From Todiramphus chloris collaris (Eukaryota > Chordata > Aves > Coraciiformes > Alcedinidae), in the NCBI GenBank assembly GCA_025345505.1, contig JANVCC010000130.1:5337366-5401365 (forward strand): a stretch of DNA of 64,000 nt, read 5' to 3'. Shown here one piece after another: positions 38,801 to 50,800 of this stretch. A program made the position numbers and the translations under genes. The notes beneath the pieces are model-generated. The model had not been told where the DNA came from. It saw nothing but the letters and a program-made list of their open reading frames with translations, and searched no databases. Numbering within the stretch: the first letter of the stretch is position 1; each line of letters opens with the position of its first letter.

Positions 38801-41800
38801 TATTTGCTATGATGACTGCAAGTGTTTTCCAGGAAAAAAATCACACATTTCTATTTTAAAAGTTCATGGAAACAGTCCTCATATATGTTTACAGAGATTT
38901 TCATAATATGAGCAACTACAAAGCAAATGACTGTTTTATGCATTCAGAAGATGCTGAGAAGCATCAGTTTTGTGAATTGACATCTTGTCAACCTACACAG
39001 TTTTCTGCTTCATGTAGGGATCTGATTAATCTGATACTGAGAGAACTTCACATGCACAGTAACATGCACAGTAACTGCTGTTACAAAACAAAGTCAGTAC
39101 CTCTGTACATGTTGACATGATTCATTGAATGCAGGCACAGCTTTATACAAGTCATGCTATGACCATCAGAATCATGAATCCTGTTTCTGTACTTATTTGT
39201 GTCCTGAGATTTTGGAGCCCTTTCATCCATCCCTGTTCCCTATGGCCTTGTGTCCCTGCAATACCCACTGCTCACAACATTCTCTCCATTCTTCCTCTGC
39301 TTTCCACATCATCATTCCTCTTCTGTGTCACTGAACTATTGTCTGAGCATCATGCCTAGCTCAAAACTAGGTGCTGACTGGCCAGGTGGGATGCTTCTGC
39401 TATGAAGTCTACATCTCCTATTACTGCCTTTGTCATACTGAGGGCATGGGTTTCAATCTTTCTCTGTTTACCTAGCCATTGTTTTCTCTGCGTTCGCTCA
39501 TTTAACCATACTTGGAGATAGTTAGTATCTCTATCTTTGTGTCACATGTGGTTGAAATTGGTTCAAAAATAATTAGAAGGAAGAACTGATAGATGAATGG
39601 ACAGAACCAAAAGACAGTGTGATGACTGCTGCTGTGCATCACCATACGTAATCAGCTGGTTGAAACTGAGCAAGATGTATGGATTCGAGAAGCTTTTTAC
39701 ACTTCAGTACACCTGCCTATCTTCTGACTTAAACATATGTGACTTGTACTAGATTACTGACAGACCAAATGAAAATGAAAATAATTTTGCTTAACATATG
39801 AGCATTGTGTTTCCAGTTAGCTAAAATAGATTATGTTCAACTTAGCTGTAATTAAAATAGGAAAGAAAATGTTACAGTGCATGAAATCATACTCCACATG
39901 GGCTGTTTTGGTTATCATGTCAGCTTCCTTTGGAGAGCAGGTATTGGCTCCTTTTACCAGTGTCCCGTGGCTGGTCTGTTTGGTTTAGAATCACTTTTAA
40001 TACTTTCCAATCATTGTTAGTGTTATCTACATGCACGACAGGGCTTGGGACATACTTTCTCTGGTTATAAAAATAAAAAGATTTGTAAATAATAGCTTTC
40101 CATCAAAGTATTGACAACTAATCTTATACCTTCTTTCACAAACTTATCTATGTCTCTGTTCAGGCAGGTTTCTTTTCTTTTCATTTCAAATGGGCAAATT
40201 TTCCCTAAGTCTTTTCTCTCACTCCATTTCCCATGTTATTAGTTAGGGAAAGAGGTCCAGATCGTCTGTTTTATTTCTGATTGTCTGAATTTGTTGAAGT
40301 AGATAGCTATCAGTCACAAGAGGAAATTGCATACGTCCTGGAAAATACTTTAAATCTAGGGGATTTTCTGCCAATGTGGTTTATGGTTGCCTTGCTACAA
40401 ACCTCAACATACCTTGAAAACCAGCCCTAGTTATGTCTCCCTTGTATTTCTTTTTGTAGTGCTATAAGAGATACAGGTAGTGAGAGAAGAGATTACTAGT
40501 TTTTTCTTTTAATATTAGTTTATCAGTTATTGCAGTTGTTAGTCTTCCTGTAAGTACACAGATTGCTTTTATCTCTTCTTCTTTAAGCAGAAACTGTTTC
40601 ATATTTTCTAGTCATATGGCACCATCCCCAGCTTTGTAGCTCTATTAAGAAGCAGTTTTACGTAACAGCTGCTTCATAATTCAGCCACAGAAATTATCTG
40701 ATTCCCATCCAAATGTAGTGCACTGATCCTTTTTTTTTTTTTTTTTCCCCTGCCTCCCTTTCCATACCTTGTTCTCATTAGTCAGAAGTCTCAGACTTAT
40801 TGTTCTCAATCAAAGGACAGAGTCTGGGCCCTACTTAGATTGTTTTTAATCTGTTTACACCTCTTTTGTACTTTAGATAAATCCCTTACTTTATTTCTCT
40901 TTCTGTTGTTTGTATGAGAAATGCTACTGTTACTTTAAAGTTTTTCAAACACTGACTCAATCTTTTCATGGTTTGTATTTTGTGTCTGTATCTCCTCACT
41001 GGGAAGGAGTTGATGCTGGATGCTGAAACATCCTTTCTGCCAACTCTATGGCTTTTTCTAATACCTCACTTCCTGATTTGTATTTGAAGCTTTCTGCTTT
41101 TTGTCCTACTTCCTTGTTTAGGTTCAGCCATTAACTGGCTTTAAGCAGTGGTGAAGCAGGGAATCTCCTCTGAGCTGTCAGTGTTACATCTTTGTCCTAA
41201 CCACTCTGTTGTAACCAAAAGGATTTGGAAAGTGGTGTCTTCTGGTAACCACAGATATTTGTTCTGCAACCAAAAAAATAAACCCTATGCATTATATAAA
41301 CAAATCAATTAAATTACAATAAACAGGGGCTTTCTCCTTCTTCAGTGAGGACAAGATCTGCGTTACTTCTGCCTAATCATATCTTCTCAGAACAACATAT
41401 TTCTATGTAAAGCATCTGAGAAAAAAATTCAAAACCCAACACAAATGTGCTTGATATGCAAGCAGACAACTCTAGAGTATAATGACAATATGCGAATTTC
41501 ATGCTAGTGCCACTGCATTCTGTAATGTATATATAACAAGTTGGTTTAGTTTTCTATTCATTGAAGGAAAAATTCATAGAACAGTCTAGGTTAGAAGGAA
41601 CCCCAAAAGATCATCTGGTCCAACCTTTTGTGGGAAAGGGAGCCTAGATGAAATAATCTATCACTCTGTGCAGCCATGACTTGAAAGCCTTCAGTGAAGG
41701 TAATTCCATCACGTCCCTAGGATGGCTGTTCCAGTGGATGATTGCTCTCAGTGTAAAATTTTTTTTCTTATATTGAGATGAAATCTCTTCTGGTGCAACT

Positions 41801-44800
41801 TGTACCCATTGCCCCTTGGCCCCTCCATGTGGCTTCTTGTGAAAAGAGGTCCTCCATTCTCTTTGTAGCTGCCTTTTAATTACTGCAAAACTGTGATGAG
41901 ATCTCCTCTGAGTCTTTTCTTCTCCATGAAGAAAAGACATAACTCTTTCAGTCTTTCCTTATAGAGTGCATTATTCAGCCCTTTGATTATCCTCATGGCC
42001 CTCCTTTCAACCTTCCCTAGTCTGTTCACATCTTTCTTGGATTGTGGGGACCAGAACTGGACACAGTACTCCAGGTGTGGCCTGACAAGTGCTGGGTAGA
42101 GTGGGATGATTCCATCTCTGTCTCTGATAGTAATGCCCCTGATTTGCCTTCATTGCTGCAGTGGAGCACTGCTAATACATGTTCATCTCATCTACAAAGA
42201 CCCCAGACCTGGGTGCTTCCCAGCCTCACAGATCCTAGCCTTACTGGTCTCTTTGGTTGTGTCATCCCAGGTGCAGGATTTTGCACTTGTCTTTGTTAAA
42301 CTTAATACTATTCCAGCCTGTCCAGTTCCCTCTGTAAGATGGCTCTCTCTTCTGACCTGTCCATCTCACTACTCTGTTTAGTGTCATCAGAAAACTTGGT
42401 AAGAGTGATTTCAATCCCATCATCAAGGTAATTTATGAAGATGTTGAACAGTGTGGGGCCCAATATCGATCCCTGGGAACCCCACTTGTGACAGGCTGCC
42501 AGCCTCCTCTAAAAACTTTTGATCACCCTCTGAGTGTGACCTGTTAGCCGATTTCCTACCCATCTTGCAGACTACCCATCCAGTCTGTAACTTGCCAGTT
42601 TGTCTAGGAAGAAGCTGCTGGAAACTGTCAAATGCTGTGCTGCAATAGGTGTGACATTTGCCCTCTTACAGTTGTCAGGGATATCCCCTGATCTCCATGA
42701 CTTTTCAGACAGTGGCCTTGTAACAATGCCACCCACTTCACATCCTCTTCATCATCATAGAAATATATTTTTTTTTCCCTAATGGGAAGTATATCAACAG
42801 TTGTCACAGAGAAAGTGGAATCTCCGTTGCTACAATTCTTTAAACATAAGTTATTTAGACACTCGTCCTTTCAGCCTGTATTATGAATGGCAGAAGTTTA
42901 TAGTTAATCCTTCTCTGTGGCAAAGGGGACTGTACAGATTAGCTCGTGAAGTCTTCTCCAGCCCTGTGATTCTGTGTATACAATCTGCATTTATACTCGT
43001 GTTGGTGAATGCCTCTGCTTTGTGTTATTTATACTAGTCAGCAATACTGACCTAGGAAGGTAATCTAGCAGTGGAACAACTATGTAGTACTAGTTCCAAG
43101 AGGGATTTCCAAAGAAGAAGGAGCAATAAAAAGGAGCTTCTCCCATGAGAAAGCATTGGATTGAACCTTTGTGAGGAATCATTTGCACTTATCATTAATT
43201 AAAACTGATTTCCAAATATCCAAATTCCCAGTTTAGATATTCCAAATATCCAGGGATACACCAAATTGCAGCCTAAGTGTTTTGGCTTATTTTAATTTTT
43301 GTTCTTAGCCTGTCTATGACTAATATACATTCTGAAGATGTTTGTCTTTTTGATTTTTGTATATAGGGGACTGTGGTAAGCATAGAGGAGGATGGTAAAT
43401 TTGCAAAAATATTTCCTACTAGAGGAAAAAAATAGTTGAAAATATACTACTTGTATCCTTTTGTATTTCAGGTATTGGTGGTAATCTAGTAGCTATTCAA
43501 GCTAGCAGAATTTCTACATACCTCCATTTACACAGCATTCCTGGAGAGCTGCCAGAAGAAGCCAAGGGTTGCTATTATCCATGCAGAACCTATTATGGCA
43601 CAGGTATGTATTAGTTAACTGTTAAAACTGCTGTCTCCTTTTTTTCCCCTGTATGCCAGACTGTACCACCAGTGAGAAACTGCGACAAAGTGGGCTTGTT
43701 GCAATGCAATTCCAAGGCAACAGAGGCTTGGCAGTTTGCTTTGCCTGCAGCTGTTTGCCTGTGAGAGTGACAAGGAACTTCCTGCAGGAGGTGGTGTGTG
43801 GAGAGGAACACAGAGTAACCTGCAAGGGTGGAAGACGGGGACTGATGAATCAGGATGCTATGATACCCACTTGGAACGATTTCAACCTTCATCTTTCCTA
43901 GCTTGTTCACCTGCTCTTAACCCTTGTCGTTTAACTCCAGAAGTTCAAACCAATTTCCTGTTAGGACCAAACTTCATACTGAACATTATTATTATTGAGC
44001 CAAGTCCCTGCTTTCCATTTACCATTTGCCATTTTCTTTCTAGATTCTTGCTTCACATCTTATTCCTTCCCTGTATTTCCCCCTTTCCTAAATAATGTAG
44101 TAACTGTGTTGAAATGTGATGGATGTGTCAACAGCATGAATTACACCTTCATGTTTATGAAATTAATGGGAACAGATGATTTAATGATAAACGTGGGATT
44201 ACTTTTTAGAAATAAAAGGTACTCTGAGGATGTCTTGAATATGATGTCCAAAACACCTTCTTTCCTAGGAGGACTTTAGGAGGTCATTGCAGCTCCAAAA
44301 AAAAGTAGATGGTATTACATGAGTATAGAATGAAAGGAGACTGTTTGCATTGTCTTCTGGAAGGGCTCTGCTTAACTTTTCTGGCAGACACCAGAGATGT
44401 CTCCTTTTCCCCCCTGTGAAAATTCTCAAGGAGTCTTTTAGCAGAAAATAATGCCTGCTGTGCCACAACAGTCAAACTGTAGAATTCCAAAACAGCTTTT
44501 AATACTAAAATGAATAAAAAGTCTGATATAGTAATTGAAGAGCTTAACTGAATTTTGGATTTTTTTTTTTTTTATTGTAGGAGTAAATAACAAATCAGCC
44601 CAAGTTCTGCTTCTTTTGGTGATTCCTGGACACCTCATTTTCTTGTACACTATCCACTTAATGAAAAGTGGGCACACTTCCTTGACTCCCATCTTTATAG
44701 CAGTATATTTGTTTGCAGCTCTGCTACAGGTAAGAACAAGTGCAACCTGAAAATGCTTGTACAAAATCAAGTTCTTGAAGAAAATCATGTTTTATCTGGT

Positions 44801-47800
44801 TTGTGAAATCTCATGAATAGTACAGGAAGGTTCTGAAATCTCATGAATAGTACAAGAAGGTATGGGTTAATACAGGCTTCCAGCACAGTTTTGAAGTAAC
44901 TTCTTATCTCCACATGTATACAGCTTACACAGATGTATCTGTATTGTGAGTGCTTTTCCAAAGATATTTCACTGCATCTTGCACTTTCTCTTTCATATTC
45001 TTATTGAAACTATTACATCTAAAACCTCCATCATTTTAATCAGCTAGAGAGGAGATGGAAAGAACGAGAAGTAGCATTTGTGAATAATGAATACGTCAAG
45101 GAAAACTCTCAAAGATATCTCCTAAAGAAGTGGTTCACAATACTGTTTTAATTAACATAGTCAAGTATGTGGTAGATGAGAATGGTATGGCTTGCTTGGT
45201 ACATTCTTAATATTTATTAAAATTCAAATTAGTCTTGCAGTTATCACTCTACAAGAAATTGCATTAATTGACAAACATTGTTATATTATTTTGGCTGGTG
45301 TTACCTAGTGGTCTGTCCACAGTAAGGGCAGATCTTGAAAGATGCCTTTTGAAATGATAGTATCTTAAAGTGAAATAATTTCACTTTGAGGAATCAGTAA
45401 TACAAAATGAAATGTTTTTATTAAATCCACAGCCAATTTTTAGCTAAAACCTGTCTGAATTTGCTATAATGTTTCACTATACCTTAAAAACAAAAATTGA
45501 CTGTTCATGTTACACAATAAAAATAGTTGAGATATTAGTAAGTTAAATATACATACTGGTTCTAAAAATCACCAATGTCGTTTTAAAATACAACCAACAT
45601 TATCATCAGTCAATCCTTATAAAAATATATTTTTTAATGTTCTGAATTGTCTTTCTGTGTTAATCACATTACTATTTCAATTAAGATTTTGAAAGGTTTT
45701 GAAAACTAGACTTTTTTTGTAGAGTATAACTGGTAGTGTTCCAACCCTTGCAAGTGAGAATGTGATACTAACAGTTATAAATTACTTTTCATTTTTCTCT
45801 TACATAATATTCCTAGTTTTTATCACTTGTTTTATAATGTGTTTTCCTGAGAAAATGATGCTATTCCTTCATTCTGTCTGCTGTGGCTGCCTGTCCTCTC
45901 TAATGATTTTTTAATCCTTTGGCCCGTTTCAGTCAGGTTTTTCTAAGTCTCAGCTCTCTCAGTGAGTTCTTATAAACTTAATAAAAACAAGTTGGGGGAA
46001 AAAGTCCCTGTTAATGCCTCCACTGAAGGTAAGACTGCAGTGTGATTTCAGACATTATTAGACTTCAGCTGTTTCACAGGAGAATCAACTTGGATTCAGA
46101 AGCCCACATGAAATCCATGCAGTCCTCCTGCTCACAGAACTACAGTTGTAGTACATCTAGGGATACAAACCTTTTCTTCAGCAGCAAAGGACAGGGTAAG
46201 ATGTGAGAAATGCAGAAGTTCAGCTGAAAACCACGGTAAGGCATTAGGGCAGGACTTTCAGATCACACGGTAATTCAGACCTTGCATTGACACTTACATA
46301 CGTATAAAGTTGATTCTTATAAATTCAGGGTCTGATTATAGTATTCAGTTTTGCAGTCACGCATCTCCGTTGCACCCCATGAGGTGTGCACTCCACACCT
46401 GATTTTCTTGATTTTTTCACCTGTGAAACAGACATTGAGCTTTTTGCTTTTTTCCTCACTCCCTTTTATAGACTATTTTTTTTTTCTCTGTATTGTCTGT
46501 CTTTAGCCATTGCAGGCAGGTTGGAAATGTATTTACTTTGAAACTGGGGAACAGTATTGACCACTAGAACTTCTTGTGGGTCTTGATAGATTTGCAGTTT
46601 GGAACCCCATGTTTTCTAACACATTCTGAAAATATTTAACAGATAATTTTCCCCATTTTAATTATTCTGGCATTTTTCTGGTAGTGTTTATTGTAATTTT
46701 GTGTACCTCTAATTAGAGCAGATTAAAAATTTTCAGGGAGGCAATTCTTACTTTAACCATTAGATCCTGAACATACTTTATTTATCTGTAGGTCTGAAGC
46801 ACTTCCCTACTGCAGTTGTGTGATTTTAAGTTTCTCCTTTCGCAAGGAAAACACTTAAATATTCATACTCATTCCTCCCTTTTTTCAGTGAAATCATCTA
46901 TGCAACTGGATATAGTACAGAACAGTTTTCAAGCTGCCGTTTCTTTTGGCATAAGCCAACATCTACTGATCTCATTTTTCCAGAATTCTTTTATATTTCT
47001 GTCCTCCCAATAAGAGCTTTTCCTGCTCTGCTGTAAAACTAAAAAACCTCACAGCAAATTATTTTAATCTTAGTTATCAGAGGAAACAAATTCATCAAGA
47101 ATCTTTTGAGCAATGAGAGATCTGCTTTCTAGGCTGTTTTTATAGTATATTGGACTTGGCATTTATTTTCACTTTGCATAAAAGGCATATGAAAATCCAT
47201 GTCAAAAATCACAAGCCTGCTTGCAGGGTATATCTTTTACGTTTGAGGTGGTAGTTGATAATTTAATAAAACATAGTGATTCCCAAATGTAAGAGTTAAT
47301 TATGGTCAGTCCTCTGTTTGAAGAGGCTTGATATTGCTACTTTGCCCTTTCCAGATCCTTACTTATATTGAGCTGAGAGGCAGAAAGGGTAGCTGAATAA
47401 TGATTATGGTAATATTCCTCCTATTTACATATTTTCCACTATGTTAAAAATTAATGCTAAATTAAAAAAAAACAGCGACAACTTGAATTTTCTATCTTTA
47501 AAATTCAAGCGACTGTTGTAAGGTGTTTAATTATTTAATGACATATTTTGCAGTGTGTGGACTGAAATAGATTGTTAATTAACTTCAAGATCTGTTTAAT
47601 ATCTGATTGTCTATCTCTGTGTTTATTTAAAATGGAGAGGAAGGGGTTAGGGAAATGACAACAGTAGAACTGGGATGTTATAGTAAGCCGAAAAAAAAAA
47701 TCAAGGAAATGTTAATACAAAAACTTGAATTATGACTTTTAGCTTTCTCTCTTCCTCTCATCTTATGCTATTCCACATTACCATGAATTTGTAACATATA

Positions 47801-50800
47801 TATGAATTCTATTTCATCAAGACTTCAGACTGCCTATAAACTTCAATATTCTTCTTCCCAAAATGATAAAATGGAATTTATTTGCATTGCAAGCTCTATA
47901 CAGTATTACTGAAGTTCCACTGAGATAGTTAATTTTATTTTAATCCAATTCTGATACTTCCATTGTTTGCATTTTTTCCTTTTTTTTTTTTCCTGTCACC
48001 ACCCATGCCTACCAGCTTCTTTCCTCTCTTCTCCCTACCAATTCTTAGATATTATCGCTCCATTGTGTCATTTAATTGAAATATGTATGGGAAATAAGTA
48101 ATTAACATGACATGATATGCATTCAACAGTAATATTATTTAGTTGTTTTTGACCAAAAATATGCTGTGTAGTAAAACATAGTGAAGTTTCACCAAGTATG
48201 TAGTTGTTTCTAAAACTTATTAAGATATTTTAAATGAGTAGGCAATATTATGATCAGCATTCTCTGTGATTCTCTCTGAACAAAACAGTTCTGAGTTTCT
48301 AGAATTAATAAAACACAGGAAGTGTTTTATTTTCTCTTATTTTAATTTTCCAGCTTTTAATAGTACAATTATTTCTGTTTTTTAAATAAATACATAATCA
48401 TGAAATGGTTGTATTGAAATCCAAGGCTATACTCCCTTTAACTTTAGTGAGGCAAGGATTTCACAATTACATTTTGATAAAGGTGAGGAAAGCTGCAGAA
48501 GTAGTTATCTACATTCAACTAGAACTTTTAGGCTTGAGTTCAAAAGGTCTGGATTAGCTCTGTGGTGAAGAGTTTGTTTGGTGTTTATGAATGGCAGCAC
48601 AAGAGGAAACTACATTATGAGGAAGATACACCCTGGTATGTAGGGTACTTCACATAATGCAGTGTATGGTATCTGGGCAAGCCCATGTGCATTAATGAAA
48701 ACCAGTATATTGGTTTTAAATGTATTTTGGATTTGATGAGTGGCCTCTATTTAAGAGGAATAGTCATTTCTTGAAAATTTTACAAAAACAAGTCACACAC
48801 AAGCACAAACAACTATGCTCCGTGCAATTACAATCTGGCGTTTGATTAGCAAAAATATATTAGTTGAAAAACAGTCTTCCTCTTACGTCTCACAAAGGTA
48901 CAAATATTTTTTAACTGTATGAGGCTATGTGCTTAGCAAAGCTTCATCCTCTGTCTTGTCAACCTGCAGCAGAATGAGAGCAGCACTGGAATTGCTGGGC
49001 CATCAGTCTTGGCACACGGGTCTGAGCATTCAAAGGTGGCCTCTGTTCTGCATGGTCTCACTGAGCCAGTAAAATTCCCGCTAATGAATTTTCACACCTC
49101 CTATCCAAATCTGAGCACACAGTTACGTTAAAGACTTGGGAAATAAACAAACAATAGGAGATTCCCAGAGCTATTACCAAGCAAATAAGTAATTCCAAAA
49201 TGCAGTCCTTCATATCCAGTGAAGGTCAGACGTCTAATGCTGTGAAGTAACTTTTGAAGTGCTTCAGGGCTGTTTGTGGCAATAGAAAGCCAAGAATGAA
49301 GCAGTGCTTGTAACGACTTCCAGCTCACATCAAAAACGTATTGGATTTCTCACTAGTGTGAGGATTCTAGTGATAGTATGGGCCTCTTCAGTGTGGAAAA
49401 ATAACTCACGGGGTATACTGTACATTATAGAGAAATAAGGAAGACTGTGTTTATAGGGAAAATATTGATGCATTTTAAATACTAATTTTTCTAATAGAAA
49501 AGGTTACTTCCAAAATGTAGAGCATGTAACTGCTAAAGAGACTACATGACTCAAGGAAATATGGAAACCAAGGTCCAAACACGGACAGCTCTGCATGCTC
49601 AGTGCTTTTTCATTGCAGCATGAGAAGCAGACTTTCCAGATTTGTTGGGATCAAATGTAGATATCACTGACTCCCTTGCTTCCAGGCATGTTGCTGTCTG
49701 TAGTACAAGCCTGGCTCCTACCAAGTCATTAGCAAGGATATATCATTTTTGCCTCCAGAAGGCTGAGCTCAAAGTGCAGATGTATGTAGCATGTCACACT
49801 GAGTTGTGCTACCACTAGTGCAGGTTGAACATACCTGAACACCTAATGATCTGGGTTGCTCTCCTCATTCGGACAGCTGACAAACAGCCTGAAATTAGGA
49901 CTGTCTTGGTCAAACCAGGCTGTCTGGCAAAGCTACAAGGAAATCAAGAAGACCATCTGCGGAGTTTGGATTCCAATTGTGGAATAAAAAGAAGTTCCTT
50001 CCCACAAAAATTACATCAATATAATCAAACTCGTTTAGAAACAGTTTCAGTTGAAATGGTATCCTTTTTTTTTTTTACATAGATGAGGTTTTAGTCTTAC
50101 AAAAATGTATGCTGTGCTGCCTGTGTACTTGGATACCGTAGCATAGGCAATACCACTTAGCTACAACACAAACAACAGCAGCAAGAAAGAACTTGCTGTT
50201 CAGCAGTTTCTTTGCAGCCAGACACTGAAGTAAATCTCTGTGTGTTTGGAGGAAAAAGTGACTTATTTTCCCTGGACACAGTACTCACCAGGTATGCTAC
50301 CTGAGAAAACAGCAGAGAAAAATTTCTTTTCAAAAATATATGTAGACCCTATTCCAGGAGTTCACTGACTACAGAATTCCTGCTGTGGGCAATGGAAATT
50401 CAGCAAGTAAGTTCAGTGTAGATCTGTTATGAGCACTTTACTACTTAGTTTCACATGAATATATCAAAAGCCATTTAAAATCTGAGAAAAGTAATATATA
50501 AATTAAAAATAACTTAATGAAAGGTCAAAAACCACTGTAAGACCTAAACATAAATCTGGTGAGAATGATGTCAGAGTCAGGACACAGTAATATTTAGAGA
50601 TCCTTAACTGAGGGGTTTCAATCATAATTTGAAACCAAACCAAAACAACAAGTTTCCCTTTGAATTTCACAGATTTGAAAGAGTTCTTATGCACGAATTA
50701 CCGGATCTTGTCATAGTTACATTATGGATGAATTTGGAGTCAGTATGAGTTCGAGAGTAAAAGGAGAATTAAAATACATTTGAAAAGAGGTTACAACAGG

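Larger units (their letters stand above)
32333..43471 (+). other. SLC41A2: SLC41A2 intron 8
   Basis: 11139 bp, the largest intron (GTAAGA to GTATTTCAG). It holds most of the repeats: poly-C (32919-32934), poly-A (35823-35838), CR1 at 38000-38375 (minus), poly-T (40730-40746), CR1 at 41574-42790 (minus) and a CR1 tail at 42805-42982 (plus). The stretches between these are AT-rich with nothing recognisable. Confidence 0.9.

Noticed and set aside
41644-42381. Open frames inside the 41.6-42.8 kb repeat
   Set aside because: They lie within a degraded CR1 LINE and in part read its antisense strand.
43611-44095. Cluster of open frames on both strands in intron 9
   Set aside because: Overlapping frames on opposite strands with no recognisable products; the true coding boundaries at 43603 and 44581 are clear.
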